The position numbers were made by a program, and so were the translations under genes. Shown here piece after piece: positions 47,020-59,565 of a DNA stretch of 64,000 nt. The notes beneath the pieces are model-generated. The model did not search any database. It was not told the DNA's origin and saw only the letters and a program-made list of their open reading frames with translations. The DNA is from Lithospermum erythrorhizon (taxonomy: Eukaryota; Streptophyta; Magnoliopsida; Boraginales; Boraginaceae), in NCBI GenBank assembly GCA_019722365.1, contig JADFUC010002291.1:1-64000 (forward strand). Direction: 5' to 3'. Numbering within the stretch: the first letter of the stretch is position 1; the number at the start of each line of letters is the position of its first letter.

Positions 47020-47655
47020 AATAATTTGGATTATATAACCGATTTACTCATTAAAAGTATAAGTTCGTATCTATGTTCGATTGTTGGACAACCAATATTA
47101 GACAACTGCATTGACATTAGTTATGATGACTTACTGTGCCTCCGCCTCATAATTTATAAATTAACGGTAGATGTTACGTTAACAATTTAATTAATATATT
47201 AGTCTTCCGCTTAACGGCGCTAAGCAGTGTCTCATACAATACTGTGGTCAAACTATACTACGGTATTAGTACTCTTTCCGGATTAAATGTAACTGTGAAG
47301 GAATATGCGGAGAAATTCCAATTATGGAATTTCACCCCCTCTATACGACAGATGAGAATGGATGGGAGGACCTTAAACAAGACTCGATGTCCATATCTTA
47401 AGAAGATTGACTAAGTCAACTCTCACTTCAGAATTAGTAGGAGGGCTCTATCTAGTTGATTTAATGTATTGTCTCGACAAATACATGTAAACTTAAGATA
47501 ACAATTACAAATCGATTAACAAATAACATGGAAGTATCCATGGCTACGAGGTATCTAATGTATGAGTATTAATCATTCCGAGGAACGAGATTCCACACGA
47601 TGGCTCATTATATGATGTCGTGGACATATAAAAGAATGTACGAACCCTTGCCTAA
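47020..47655 (-). repeat. LTR-like repeat, left copy
   Basis: Same order of blocks as 56430-57060: ACAACCGATTTACTCATT-type start, CATTGACATTA, CCAATTATGGAATTTCACCC, TGTCCATATCTTAAGAAGAT, GTTGATTTAATGTATT, CAAATCGATTAACAAATAAC, GGAAGTATCCATGG(C/T)TACGA. Direct repeats about 9.4 kb apart. The orientation call follows the right copy, which on the minus strand begins TGTTGGATTTCTG at 57191. Confidence 0.65.
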
Positions 47656-48584
47656 GCACATAAACAACTTTCTATTTACATTAAAAGGTTCCAAGACTTA
47701 CTCTTTATATAGACTGGTCTAAGACATTATGAATGAATCGACTGCAAATGATTTTAAGAAATCATTAGATATGAAATATAAAGATCATGAACAATTGTAT
47801 CTATTTATGTTCAGACGATTTGAGAAGTTTCTTCTCTAGTTATAAAATGTTAGAGAACAGATGTTCCTTTCTGGGCACAATTCCATGAATAGGTACTTGA
47901 CATCTCAGACTGGCCAAGAGCAGCAAATGTTCTAGGTAATGATCCTTCATGATGTGTACTTGACATTTCAAGCGCACTCACATCTTAAAAACTAGAATAA
48001 ATAAAAAACTAGTACTATTAATATCTGCTAGGACTTGAGATATTTGAGTATAAAAGAAGTAAAAATCTTCTTTTGAGCATGAACTAAGAGTTCAAAAGAT
48101 CAAGGAAAGCTTAACGATATAGATCATTGTACGTATGTGATATACAAGTTAATAAGAAAAGACCTTACCATTTGAGTTATCGATGGTATGGTCAGAACTG
48201 CTACTTTAGTAAGGAGATTCAGATTCGCCGATATAAAATATGGATTAAGCTCGAGTGTACCAATTATAAAATATGAATAAAATGAAATTAGACAAATTTC
48301 CTCTGCTTGAACCTCGATGGCTATTCCAGCGCAGGATCTTCTCCACTTAAATCTCATATAGAATGTCACGTTAATCACACAACAATTTTCTATGAGCCGC
48401 GAATTGTTATGAGTAATATTTCAAGTAATGAAAAAGAATAGAGGTAATAATGAAATTGTTCAAAGTTAACTCTAAAAGACTTCAATTAAAGGATACTTCT
48501 ACAATGTTTAGTTATCGAACTAAATGAACTTCATGAGAAGGAAATCAAGCCCACGAGGTATCAGAGTTAATACAACCAAGATTG
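47656..48584. other. Internal DNA of the older element left of Copia copy B
   Basis: No recognisable gag-pol motif. A minus-strand frame at 48124-48378 has no known match. It probably belongs to the retroelement bounded by the two LTR-like repeats and split by copy B. Confidence 0.4.
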
Positions 48585-49435
48585 TGTAGGAGCTAATAGA
48601 AAAACCAAACTATACAACAAGATTTCTGGTAAAGAAATAATACAATATGCATACGTAAAATTACAATGAATGAAAGATTACACCGAAACAAAAGAAACGA
48701 GATTACAATCAAATGATTCACAACAAAACGAAACCGATCAAGTCACGTCCGACGCTTCCTTAAAACATTCACCTCTTCCCAAACGGTGCTTAGGGACGAC
48801 GGAGAGCATCAAGCTTCCTGCAGATAAAATGACCACCGACGACTTCACAAGCACAAGCTAATCGATCATGAACCGCCTACGAGCTTGACACTGAGAAACA
48901 AACGAATGCAGAGAATGGGTGCTCTGATTTTGTGTAGTGCGTGGCTTTTTTCTTTCGGCTGCCTTTGTGGCCGATGGATTGACTTAATTATATAGAGGCT
49001 CAAAATGTGAACGTTCCTCTCGCATTAAGGTACTAAACACTTTAATGACCAACCAAAACGTATGTAATCGCCATTTTGATTTAAAATCCGATTTCAAGTT
49101 TGAATGTGCAAACCAACTCGATCGAAGCAAAGTGGCTCGCATTTAATTTCTTTTCTGAATTCAGACTGTGTCCGCAGTTTACGCACTGCTTCACCAGCTC
49201 ATTTTCCCCGATTAAGACTCTCGCTGCAGAGTTTTGGCATAAGTAGTCAATTACATGCCACAAGGCTACTAGAGCCTTAGTTATAAATCAGACTCTCCCA
49301 CACTCTCGCCCAATGTGGCACGACGTGATTTTCCAAACTTCTTTATGGTTTGATCTCATCTTCAAGCAAGCTCATTGACACACAAACGGCAGGGCAAATT
49401 TTGGATTCACAACGCCTAATATTCACTTATCCAAC
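48585..49435 (-). repeat. 3' LTR of Copia copy B
   Basis: Plus strand TGTAGGAGCTAATAG...CACTTATCCAACA. Aligns with 54170-55070 and 41665-42491. Confidence 0.8.
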
Positions 49436-50125
49436 ATCCCCACATGAATCAAAAATTTGTATTCAACAAACAATAAAACTAATATCCTCATGTGATACAA
49501 ATTTGAAAAGATTTTGACCTGATACTGTGATAGCAACAATGACGATTCCCCTCGCAATGTGAGCAAAAGGATGGCTCGAACCTTCCCTTGTGTACATATG
49601 TTTACATTCACCAACAGACATAGTAGACATGTCTTGGAACTAATCTGCTTTTGGTAGCAAATGATGACATACTTTCATGTCTCGATTCGACTCGTGACGC
49701 TCACTATCGTGTCCGGTTAGGCCTCGACACGCCGCCCCTGCCCTGCGGAGTTGTCGCCGCAAATGCACCTCCGGCATTTCTCTTCTAAAGCGGCCCTTAC
49801 TTTAAATTTCACATGCGACTCTTCATTATTTCGAGTAACCCGCTTACCTCTTCAAGATCTCATGTGAGTCAATAAAAAGCATAGCTTAACCTTGGCCCCC
49901 GGCGGGTATCAATGCTTTCTCATCTAGAACAAAAAGGGAAACTCTACGTTAATCTACTAATACAATATGAGCGCTTGTCCCTTGAACTCCGACCTGGGAT
50001 CTCCAATAACAAGGCAGGTTGTCACTCATTCGTATTTTTCATGGTTTTCAATCCCATTCCTTTCGATGAATTCCTCAACTAGTTCTTTCTTTTAACCCTC
50101 GGTCACTTATCCGCTATGTTATCCT
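49436..50125 (-). other. Copia copy B, end of pol and 3' untranslated region
   Basis: Minus-strand text at about 50125-50045 resembles the extreme C-terminus of Copia pol (VDHVRSKDNIAD, then NSSKGMGLKTMKN). The rest to 49436 is non-coding, with GC-rich patches at 49690-49800. Confidence 0.5.
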
Positions 50126-50790
50126 TTGATCTTACATGATCAACAGCTGATAACTCCAGCTGAGATTAATTGTCCATCGGTATTATGTCTTCACGAATGT
50201 GTCTCGACTTACCATTATAAGGGTCGCGCGCCTCCCACCGCGCACTACTGTCACAAGATATGCAAAATCGAGGCGCTCGGCTTTTCCCACTCCGAATATC
50301 CTCAAGAAATTGTCTTAACCATTCGGCTCTTCCCCCACACTTGTCTAAGGCAATGAACTCGCATCTATCGTGATCCGGCACTAACGTTTGCTTTCTGGGA
50401 GGACTCCATGACACACCGCACTCCCAAAGTGAACACATATCCACTAGTAGCCAATAATCACCGCATCGGCATCCAATTTGGCATCCGCACTCTCAAGTAC
50501 AAAATGATAACGCGTATAACAGCAACCCGTAATTCGAAATGTCTCAAGTACTTAAGTACTCGCATCAAGGCTTCCCAATGATTGCTACTGGGGTTATTCG
50601 TATATCTACTCAATTTGCTTACTGAATAAGCTATATCCGGTCTAATACAACTCATTAGATACATGAGACTCCCAATAACTTGAGAATACTCTAGTTGAGA
50701 CACACTTTCCCCTTTATTCATCGTGAGGCATCGATGTTCATCCACCGAGTCGGGACATTCTCCCAAATCGCCCCGCAAAATTTCCCAAGA
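50126..50790 (-). pseudogene. rh: RNase H of Copia copy B
   Basis: The frame at 50778-50458 reads [20 protein letters not shown], then [20 protein letters not shown], then [20 protein letters not shown]: the RT-RNase H connection of Tork-like Copia. Downstream on the minus strand, YNGKSRHIREDII at 50220-50180 corresponds to the KSRHIRxRHNxIR motif, with a deletion. The enzyme would degrade the RNA strand during reverse transcription. Broken by frameshifts. Confidence 0.8.
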
Positions 50791-50809
50791 ATTTTATCGA
50801 TTACAGCGA

Positions 50810-51480
50810 TCAAGCAACACTGCAATCGCTAGAGTTCCTCACAATACGGACTCCCAAAATTAGATCTGCTTGTCCCATGTCCTTCATGTCAAACTTGGAG
50901 TTCAACATATCTTTGGTGGATTGAATCATCTTTTGATTGCTACCAACAATAAGCATGTCATCCACATACAAGCAGAGAATTACATATCCCTCTCTAGTGG
51001 ATTTTACATAAACACACTTGTCACACTCATTGATTTTAAATCCACTCGAAAGTAATGCCTTGTCAAACTTCTCATGCCATTGTTTAGAGCTTGCTTTAAC
51101 CCATACAAAAGATTTGACAAGTCGCATATTTCTCTTAGTCGGTCTATAAAACCCTCAAAGTTGCTCCATGCAAATTTCTTTCATCTAATTCTCCGCTTAA
51201 GAAGGTCAAGTTTTTACATCCATTCGATGTACATCTAAATTGGGCGCAATGAGGCAATTGCTGTGGATAACTTAATGATGTTATCCTTGTCACGGGAGAA
51301 TAAGTATCAAAATAGTCTAGTCCTTCTTTTTGTCTATTCTACAAATGAGACCGCCTACTTTTGTACTTATCTATCGTCCCATCAGCTTTCCTTTTCCTCT
51401 TAAAAATCCATTTGGACTTTAGAGCTTTACATTCTGGCGGAAGATCCTCCAATTCCCAAATGTGATTCTGCAGAATTGAA
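50810..51480 (-). pseudogene. rt: Reverse transcriptase of Copia copy B
   Basis: The frame at 51127-50810 carries SFVWVKASSKQWHEKFDKAL (normally LYGLKQASRQWxxKFD), CVYVKSTREGYVILCLYVDD with the catalytic YVDD, and DMLNSKFDMKDMGQADLILG. Upstream RT text (51480-51130) is present but frameshifted. The YVDD motif and downstream thumb are intact; the palm start is damaged. Confidence 0.85.
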
Positions 51481-51499
51481 TCCACTTAACTTCGTATAG

Positions 51500-52349
51500 C
51501 TTCCTTCAACGCCGTGACCACGCTGACCTCATGCCTCTTTGCAAGTTTCGAGGTTCACCCTCGCTACAAAAATCGTAACCAAAAGACTTCTACACGTGCC
51601 CTTTACTACGCCGAGGTTCTTCTTCTCAACCTCCTTACTTTGACTATCCATAGTTCAAAGATCGATACCTACCCTCAAAGTTCATGTGTCCTTTGTATGT
51701 CAAGACCTTCACTAGATTTCATCGAAAGACATGCTCAAAGAACGTGACATTCGAGACTCCCCATTATTGTATTCTTGTTCACCTGTGAATTGTCACTCTT
51801 ATGAACAAGAAACCGATATGCATTACTATTGTGAGCATACCCAATAAAATTGCATCAACCGTTTTAGGACCAATAGTCACCTGCTTAGGAGGAGGTAACA
51901 TGACCTTCGCCAAACACCCCTACACCAAGATGCTCAGAGGTTGGGCCTACCTTGAACAATTCAAATGGGGTTTTATCCTCATTTTTACGAGGAATTTTGT
52001 TCAAGAGGTAGAAGAATGTCAAGACGCTCTACATTCTTGAGTAAGCCCCGAACTTATCAACAAGTGCATTCATCATCTCTTTCAATGATCGATTTTTCTT
52101 TTCGCAATCCCATCTGATTGAGGAGAATATGGAGGTAAGTCATCATGAATAATACCACGCCGTAATGTACTGGACTAAATGGTGAGACATACTCACCACC
52201 TCTTATCACTTCAAGTATCATTTTTATCTTTTCTCAAGTTGATTAACTTTCTTTATAAATTGCAAATTTATCGATTGTCTTCATTTTTACTTTTCATCAA
52301 GTACATAGCAAAAATTTTTGTACTATCATCTACAAAGGTGATAAAGTAC
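51500..52349 (-). pseudogene. int: Integrase region of Copia copy B (degraded)
   Basis: This lies between gag-pre-integrase and RT, where Copia integrase belongs. DNA-level traces (for example minus-strand text near 52120-52060 corresponding to YSPQSDGIAKRKN-like sequence and 51960-51850 to a KVWGCLAKV-like linker) support it, but no frame is open across the catalytic core. Confidence 0.55.
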
Positions 52350-52802
52350 TCATTTCCACCTTGGATTGGACTGGCTCATATCACACACGCCATCAGAACA
52401 AGATCGAGGCTTATTATTTCTAACCACGGTTGGAAATGTTGCTCTCGTCGATTTTGCTTCAACACACGTTTCACACTTGTAATTCTTATCGATAAATTCA
52501 TTAGGTATGTGATTCAACTTGATCATTCTTCGCAAAGAATTAGAGTTCACATGTCCTAACCTACTATGCCATAAATTAGAGTACTCACAAACATAGGCAA
52601 TATTATTTTTATTCATCTTGTTTGTAACCATTACATTCATTTTGAAAAGACCATTTAACACATAGCCTTTTCCAACAAACATGCCCGACTTAGAAAGTAC
52701 AACTTTATCAGACTCAATTACAAGTTTAAACCCATGTTTGCTAAGTAAAGAACCAGACACAAGGTTCTTCCTAAGTTCTGGGACATACAGAACATTCTTC
52801 AA
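52350..52802 (-). pseudogene. pol: gag-pre-integrase domain of Copia copy B
   Basis: A 150-codon open stretch starts MKNVLYVPELRKNLVSGSLL, the standard text after the Copia protease. It contains LWHSRLGHVNSNSLRRMIKL (the HxxxGH zinc-binding part) and CETCVEAKSTRATFP (C-x2-C pair), together forming the integrase zinc-binding domain. The last residues (CSDGVCDMSQSNPRWK) run into frameshifted integrase. This is the longest transposon frame in the window. Confidence 0.85.
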
Positions 52803-54169
52803 TGTGACTTCCTTCCGAAGTCATTATCGCACTACGCCTTTCTCCCTCAATGCTGAGGTTGCATTATTCGCCATGTACATCTTCTCACCATTCGCAAGTG
52901 GCTTGAAAGTAGCAAAGTGATCTTTGACCGAACAAACATGCCTAGTAGCACCGGTATCGATCCACCACTCTCCTCGGGTTCTGTGCCCACAAAGTTCACC
53001 TCGAAATCACAAATGACAAGTTGATCTCGCTCATTCCTTTGGTGACTACATTCGCCATCTTTTTTCCCATTGTTACTTCTCTGGCCGCTTACACCGAAGG
53101 ACTTATGACCACGCTTTTGTTACAATTGTAACACACCCCATCAAAAGCTTCAAGGAATTCCCTTGAGAAGTCGAACTCGCTTTTAAACTATTTCCTTAGG
53201 TGCAAAATCATTCTTCTTTCTTCTGAAAGCACCAAGACCTGCAAATTCACAACATTCACCTTAGACTCTGCAGGAGCCGGGATAAACACCACAACCCAAA
53301 TTCTTCCTATCGCTCTTCTTCTATTCTCAAGCGAACAGATAATTGCAACATGTTCATATCCTTTCGCTTGTGCTTCAATTAGTTCTTGAAGTCTATCCAA
53401 GATGGTGGCAATTTCATTATCAAGCAAAGAATCTCGAACATCTGCTCAAGACCATTCCTTCAACTTGAAGCTCGTGGAAGACAACCTCAAGTTCTCGAAA
53501 ATGATCATCCACCGATTTTTCATCCACCATTTTATAAACTGCAAATCTTCCCACAATAAATTTCTTTGGAACCCGCATCTTTGTCTTATACTTGAACTCA
53601 AGTGCGCCCCAACATCTGCTTTGTAGCAGCGCATGTTTTATATACGCTATACAACTCATCCGGCCAAATAAGTCAACAAATACTGCGACTAAATAACGGA
53701 GTGTTCTCGTGAGTCTAATCAGCAACCAAACTCCAAACACCATCATCTTGGAATCAAGTAGGAGGTTCCTCAACCAAGAAATCACAGAAGTTCAAGGCCT
53801 GAGATAGAATATCACTTGTTCTCGCCACCTTTGGAAATTCTCGACTGAAAACACAGAGGCTTCGGCTGGTCATTTTCTGCATGACCGGAACAATTGGAGG
53901 TTGAGGAGGTAAAGTGACGGTGGTTGCAAAGGCTGGAGGAATCGCCGAGAAATACTATACCCGAGGCACCGTGATTCGAACAAAGAACCACAATTTAACA
54001 TGTGGAGGAAGCCAGAACCCTGTGGATAACGCCGAACATTCTCGACAATCAACACCATCCGTAACACCACCGACCACAAATCAGAATAATATTAGCATCA
54101 CCGCATTACCAATCGGCATCAACATTGGATTTCATTGCAAAAGTGTCAAAGGCGGTAGCCCGGCCGAAT
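52803..54169 (-). pseudogene. gag: gag of Copia copy B (frameshifted)
   Basis: Minus-strand pieces in order: LNFCDFLVEEPPT (53790-53755), SCIAYIKHALLQSRCWGALE with YKTKMRVPKKFIVGRFAVYK and MVDEKSVDDHFRELEVVFHE (53680-53460), then a CYNCNKRGHKS zinc knuckle (53135-53100). These are the capsid and nucleic-acid-binding parts of a Copia gag. Frameshifts near 53700, 53430 and 53200 break it. Confidence 0.75.
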
Positions 54170-55070
54170 TGCTTAAGTCAAGAGGAGCTAATAGAAAACC
54201 GAACTATACAACAAGACTTTGCAAAGAAATAATACAATATGCATACGAAATTACAATGAACAGATTACAACGAAAACAAAAAAAACGAGATTACAATGAA
54301 ATGATTCGAACAAAACGAAACCGGATCAAGTCACGTCCGACGCTTTCCTTAAAACAGATTCGACCTCTTCCCAAACGGTGCCAGATCTACTCAGAGATCG
54401 CTTCCCAGATAAAATGACCCACCGACGACTTCACAAGCACAAGCGACCGACGACGAACCGCCCACGAAAGCTTGATGTATCACTTGAGAAAACAAACGGA
54501 ATGAGAGAACGGGTGCTCTCGATTTCTTGTGCAAGGTGTGTGCTTTTCTCGATTTCTCGCCTTCAGGCCTACGGATTGATCTAATTATATGTAGGCTCAA
54601 AACGTAACGCCTCTCTCGCAGACAAGGTGCACTAAACAATTCTTTAATGACCAACCAAAAACGTATGTAATCGCTTATATTTTGATTTAAAATCGGGAGC
54701 CAAGTTTGAAATGTGCAAAATCAACTCGATCGAAGCAAAAAGTGGGCTCGCACGACTCCCCCTCGAATCGCATTCGTGTCCGCAGGCCGCATTACACACC
54801 CACCTCGCCTTCGCCACCTCCGAGCTCATTTTCCCCGGATTTACCTCTCAAGGGCGCCAGAGAGAGTTTTGGCATGGGTGAAGTCAATCATACCACAAGG
54901 CTACTAGAGCCTTAGTTATAAATCATGGCCTCCCACAATTCTCGCCCAATGCGGCACGGCGTGATTTTCCAAACTTTATGGTTTGATCCCATCTTTGCGC
55001 AAGCTCATTGACACACAAATGAGAGGCAAATTTTTGATTCACAATGTTCTAATATTCACTTTATCCAACA
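54170..55070 (-). repeat. 5' LTR of Copia copy B
   Basis: Plus strand TGCTTAAGTCAAGAGGAG...CACTTTATCCAACA; minus strand begins TGTTGGATAAAGTG. Partner of 48585-49435. Short frames inside (54378-54584, 54706-54915) are not genes. Confidence 0.8.
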
Positions 55071-56429
55071 ACATTGTATCACCATAGGATAATATGTTGT
55101 CAATTCATTTATCAAGTAACGTGACAAAGAAAAGAGTTTGATTGTTGAAGATAGTATATGATATGCAAAGAAGCTGGCTAAGATATAAGATATAATGTCC
55201 ATGACTCAAAATTTGAGGAAGAAGACAAGGGGTCGGGTCAAAATCCAACATGATGAAAACCAATGACGATAACAACGCCATATCTACCCTCATCATTTTA
55301 GCCATTAACACCACTACATCGTGAATGTTTTGCATATCAATGTAAAGACTATTCTTTAGCAAGGATGGTTAAAAGTTATTACACATCATCTTGTTTACAT
55401 GTCCTAATGGACCTAAATGCATGTAAGCTTCGAGATCCACTTACGGAGTTAAGTCAAGCAATTATCTTGAATCTATTTTATCTTGACTCATTAGAATGCC
55501 CGATTCAATCAAAAAGGAAAAAATGAACGATGCATGATTCAAAATGGGGATGTCAGCTTTTAATTTCTTTCCTGTAAAACTTGTTTGAATATCTACTTGT
55601 TATGCAAAAGCATTTTACCTTATCATTTGTTATTGAAAATGATATCAAGTATTATTAGAATAATCAAATTGATTCCACTAAGCACAAGGTATTTTTCAGA
55701 TAGGTCTTCGGGTTTAGATCCAAACAAGAAATCTGTATTCATGTCCTAAAAATGCGAGATTGATTGTCCCTAATCGTGTGTCCACTAATTGGAATCGAAC
55801 CAAATTGGTTAAGATGTGAATGATTGTTTGATCATGCTTGGATCAAAAATGGTGTATGGATTATCAACCTAATCAATCACATGATTGCATGTTGAAACAA
55901 AGGTTCGAATGCACGACTGACTGACCGCCGCGAGAAACTTAAAAGATAGTATATCCGTGTCCTAAGGTGGTTCTCACATAACTTATGTTAATTTGAGATT
56001 CATAGACTCGCTGGTGAGGGTTTCACTTTATGAATAATATACTTAGACCATGTCAAACCTCTTTCCGTAATAGAGGACTATAACTTATCTGTTAGGTTTA
56101 CTACAAATGTAATAGAAAGATCTGCAAGTACCGATGGAATTTGTACAACCGATATAATAGCTTAGATTTCTGCCTTCGGAGAATGAAGGGTGATGAGGAA
56201 AGCACACCTCCGCATAACAATGTGGGAATCACATTAATTCTATACACTCCAAGAAAGTTAATGTATGCAAGAGTTTGGTGACACAAATCTTACCATACCC
56301 TGATCATTAGAAATTGAGTACGCGGATCGCTTTTAAGATGTAATCGGCTACTGGGCATCGGATACAAGTAATCATCTAAAGACAAAGGGGAGTATTCAAT
56401 ACAGATATTAGATTGCATAACATGTCCAT
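55071..56429. other. Internal DNA of the older element right of Copia copy B
   Basis: No gag-pol motif recognised and no gene. It ends with a purine run GACAAAGGGGAG near 56378-56389 before the right LTR-like repeat. Presumed continuation of 47656-48584. Confidence 0.4.
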
Positions 56430-57191
56430 GAATAATTGATTGTACAACCGATTTACTCATTTAAAAGTATATAGAAGTTCTATATATGTTTGATTGTTAG
56501 ACAATTTATATTAGGATTAACTCGCATTGACATTAAGGGTTACGATGGCTTACTGTAGTGTCCATTATAATCTATATATTAATGACATGTTCACACATGA
56601 ATTAATATCTTACTTTTGACAATCGGGGTCTAAGAGGTCACACACAACAACAACGCCAAATTATAATATGATTATAACTTCCTAAGTTGTAGCAATTGTA
56701 AGGAAATATCGTGGGATTCTAAATTCCAATTATGGAATTTCACCCCCTATAAATTTAATCTTATGGATGAGAGAACGAGGGGAGGACCTTTGAACTGTAC
56801 TTGGATGTCCATATCTTAAGAAGATGGACCGAAATAACTCTCACTAGAATTTGTGAGTGGCTATGTATCTTAGTTGATTTAATGTATTTTATTGACAAAT
56901 ACATGTTAACTTAAGATAATGCTATAAATCGATTAACAAATAACGTGGAAGTATCCATGGTTACGAGGTATCGAATGTATGAGTATAAATCATTCTGAGG
57001 AATGAGATTTCACACGATGGCTCTTTATATGACGCCGTGACATATATAATAGAATGTATTGAAATCTCCGATTGAATTACATGTATAAGGTACATATGAA
57101 ATCTCTTATCAATTACTATTTTTATAATCTCGCAGTAGCTTCTTGATATTCAAATTTTAGATAATAATTATTTAATCAGAAATCCAACACC
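56430..57191 (-). repeat. LTR-like repeat, right copy
   Basis: Homologous to 47020-47655. On the minus strand it begins TGTTGGATTTCTGATTAAAT at 57191, a usual Copia LTR start, and contains TTTATAGGGGGTGAAATTCC. The left copy lacks the first ~130 bases. Confidence 0.6.
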
Positions 57192-58497
57192 TTCAAGGTT
57201 ACCCAATATTTAAGGCCTCTAAAAACATGTTAAAAGTCGTTATGCATGCTGCATTAATAATTATTTTTTAAATGATCAATTATTTAAAGCAGCTTCATCA
57301 AGCTTTTGACACTGTCAGATAATTTAATAAAGAATATCGTTGCACGCTAAATCGTTACATAACACGATCTTCGTAAAAACTGGATCCAACAATTCCACAT
57401 GCAGATCAACAAGATATATGTTATTATTATTCACACGCTATATGATAACAAATAAGTGTGTAATGTATACTACTATGTGAATGAAGTACCTACCTACTCG
57501 TCGAGCACGACGTGAAACTCTCTGTGTCGACGTAATAGCTTTCTAAACCATGCCTCAGTAAATCGCACTAGGCAAACCCTTCGTGATGATAGGTTGATAA
57601 AATATAAAAAGAGAATTTTATCAATCAATTTATCAATATAAATTACAATATTGTATCAAATTCTTATGCATTAACATTAACTCTACACCCCAAAGTAGGC
57701 CCAAAATATCTAATTTATATATAGCTCAATACTTGGACCAACTCTCATCCATTACTCTAATAGCCTTCTTCCTCAAACTCATGGTAATTTGATAAATTTC
57801 CAGCTTAGCCAGAAATAATAATAATAAAAAAAACATAAATCTACTCTACTTACTAGTCAACTGCCCACTCATCAAAGAAAACCACCATACTTGGGTCGAT
57901 ATAACAAATGCCCACTCTTCAATTTGGATTGTTGGTTCTATCAATCTTGGCGACACCTACTTGTGACATGAAGTGGCAATCCAAGGGTGTACCATCACCT
58001 CCTCATGTGTAACAAGGTGGCAACTGAAGGGTGCACCATCACCCTCTCCCTTACATGGCCTCAATAATGCTCGCAAACAAAAATGTCAACCACCAATCAA
58101 ATCTTGAATCGCTAATAATAACGCCCACTAACCAAACATAAAAAATGCATATGCTACTGTGGTCACCACATCACTTAATCACGATGAACAAAAGAGAACA
58201 GAGCAACGTTGCTCGCGTTCCGTCTCTCAACATCTATGCAACATCTATCACTTGAAGAAAGAAAGAAAACTAACGAAGCCTCGATCTAGGCTTGATATAT
58301 ATGTCTAATTAGTCCTCCATAAAAAGAAAACAGCAGTTCCGACATGGAAAAAAACACAAAATAATAATAATAAAAATTTTGGACGGAAAAAAAATATCTA
58401 AACGAAACTGCCTACAAAGATCACATAAGCAGAAACCCACCGGCATGGCAGCGGAATTTTTATTTAGGCCTCAAGAATCAACTGACTCTTATACCAT
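57192..58497 (-). other. Unassigned retroelement-like DNA
   Basis: On the minus strand, CTATATATAAATTAG near 57725 could be an LTR TATA box, followed by U5-like text (CCTAGTGCGATTTACTGAGG near 57565). TCTTATACCATGTTAAAA at 58483-58500 resembles the complement of a Copia primer-binding site (TGGTATCAGAG). A two-copy direct repeat (GTGGCAA...AAGGGTG(T/C)ACCATCACC) lies at 57969-58050. No coding was found. Confidence 0.35.
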
Positions 58498-59565
58498 GTT
58501 AAAATAGATCACTCACATTTCAGACCGACAGCATTCGATCACTGGTATTAAAAAGTCGCTCACTTTACTACTTCCATCTAATTCTACTGCTACTTGATGG
58601 TATTTGTTATTTTACTTAAAATATTGAGGTACTTCATCCATACATTGAACTATACCTAAAATTAGATTGTGCAGCCACTACATGTAAGTTTAATGTTAAC
58701 TTTTCAAATAAAACTAAACCTCACCATCTTCTTCTTCATTAACTACCCCTACCGCTACCCCACCCCTTAACCTACCGACTTCTTCTAATAAAACCATCGA
58801 CATCCCACAACAAAACCACCACCATCCCCCCAAATAACTTTACCACCACCTCGGCCCACTCACAAACTTCATAACTCTCTCCAAAACATAGACCTCTATT
58901 TTCACCGTGAGTCAATTCAACAAATATGAAATTGGGAATGTTGGATAACCCATTTTTTCTCTCTGCTCTTGTTGACCACAATTGGGGCGGGCGCCTTATT
59001 TGTTTAACTTCAGAACACAATGTTTTAATTAAGTAACTCAAACATACAAAAAAAAAAATTATGATGATTATGTGAAGTGGAAGTTTTCATGAATCGTGAA
59101 GTTTCTTCCAAATTTCAAATCTTCATTAATTTCTTTCTTTAATGGTAAAAGAAATTCCCGGTGAAATGGTGGTCCTAATTTTTGAAGGTTGAGAGATACT
59201 TTGTTGCATATTGCCTCATTTATTTGACCGAGTTAATAAGGTCGATGGACGATGATCTTACTGTGAAAATAAGGGGTTGGGTTACGGGGTGGGATATGTA
59301 AGGGTAGGGGGGTTGTAGAAGAAAGGGTGGGGTTTTAGTTCAAGATACCTATTACTTTTTGTATCTTGAAATTATCCTCAAAACCTAATTTTAAGTGTGG
59401 TTCAATGTATGGACGAAATTACTCTTAATATTTTTAAGTAAAACTAATAGATCCCACAAACTAACGGTGAAATTGGACAGAAGTAGTAAAGTGAGCGGCT
59501 TTTAAAACATCAGTGATCGAATGTGAAGGTGATCACGAAGCGTGAGTGATTTAATTCAGCTTTTT
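58498..59565. mobile_element. Long-inverted-repeat DNA transposon (fold-back/Mutator-like)
   Basis: The left arm 58507-58790 is mirrored by 59265-59556 in reverse complement: (A/G)ATCACTCAC, ATTCGATCACTG, CGCTCACTTTACTACTTC, CCATACATTGAAC and GGTTA(A/C)GGGGTGGG blocks occur in matching order. Arms are about 290 bp with a ~470-bp loop. The flanks TTAAAATAG and TTAATTCAG could be a decayed 9-bp target duplication, as made by Mutator-like elements. No transposase is present, so it is non-autonomous. The minus frame 58772-59041 is not a credible gene. Confidence 0.7.

Larger units (their letters stand above)
48585..55070 (-). mobile_element. Ty1/Copia element, copy B, minus strand (nearly full length)
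   Basis: The LTRs at 48585-49435 (3') and 54170-55070 (5') flank, in minus-strand order, gag with zinc knuckle, gag-pre-integrase, integrase remnant, RT with YVDD and RNase H. A purine-rich ATGTGGGGA lies directly before the 3' LTR on the minus strand. The text ([40 protein letters not shown]) is typical of Tork-like Copia. Several stretches are still open but frames are interrupted. A clean target duplication was not seen (GATTG on the left against CATTG on the right is the best candidate). Confidence 0.85.

Noticed and set aside
53914..54417. 167-codon plus-strand frame across Copia copy B gag and LTR
   Set aside because: Crosses the LTR boundary on the antisense strand of a known element; chance frame.
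58772..59041. 89-codon minus-strand frame in the inverted-repeat element
   Set aside because: Low-complexity translation of a CCA/ACC-rich loop; no transposase motif.
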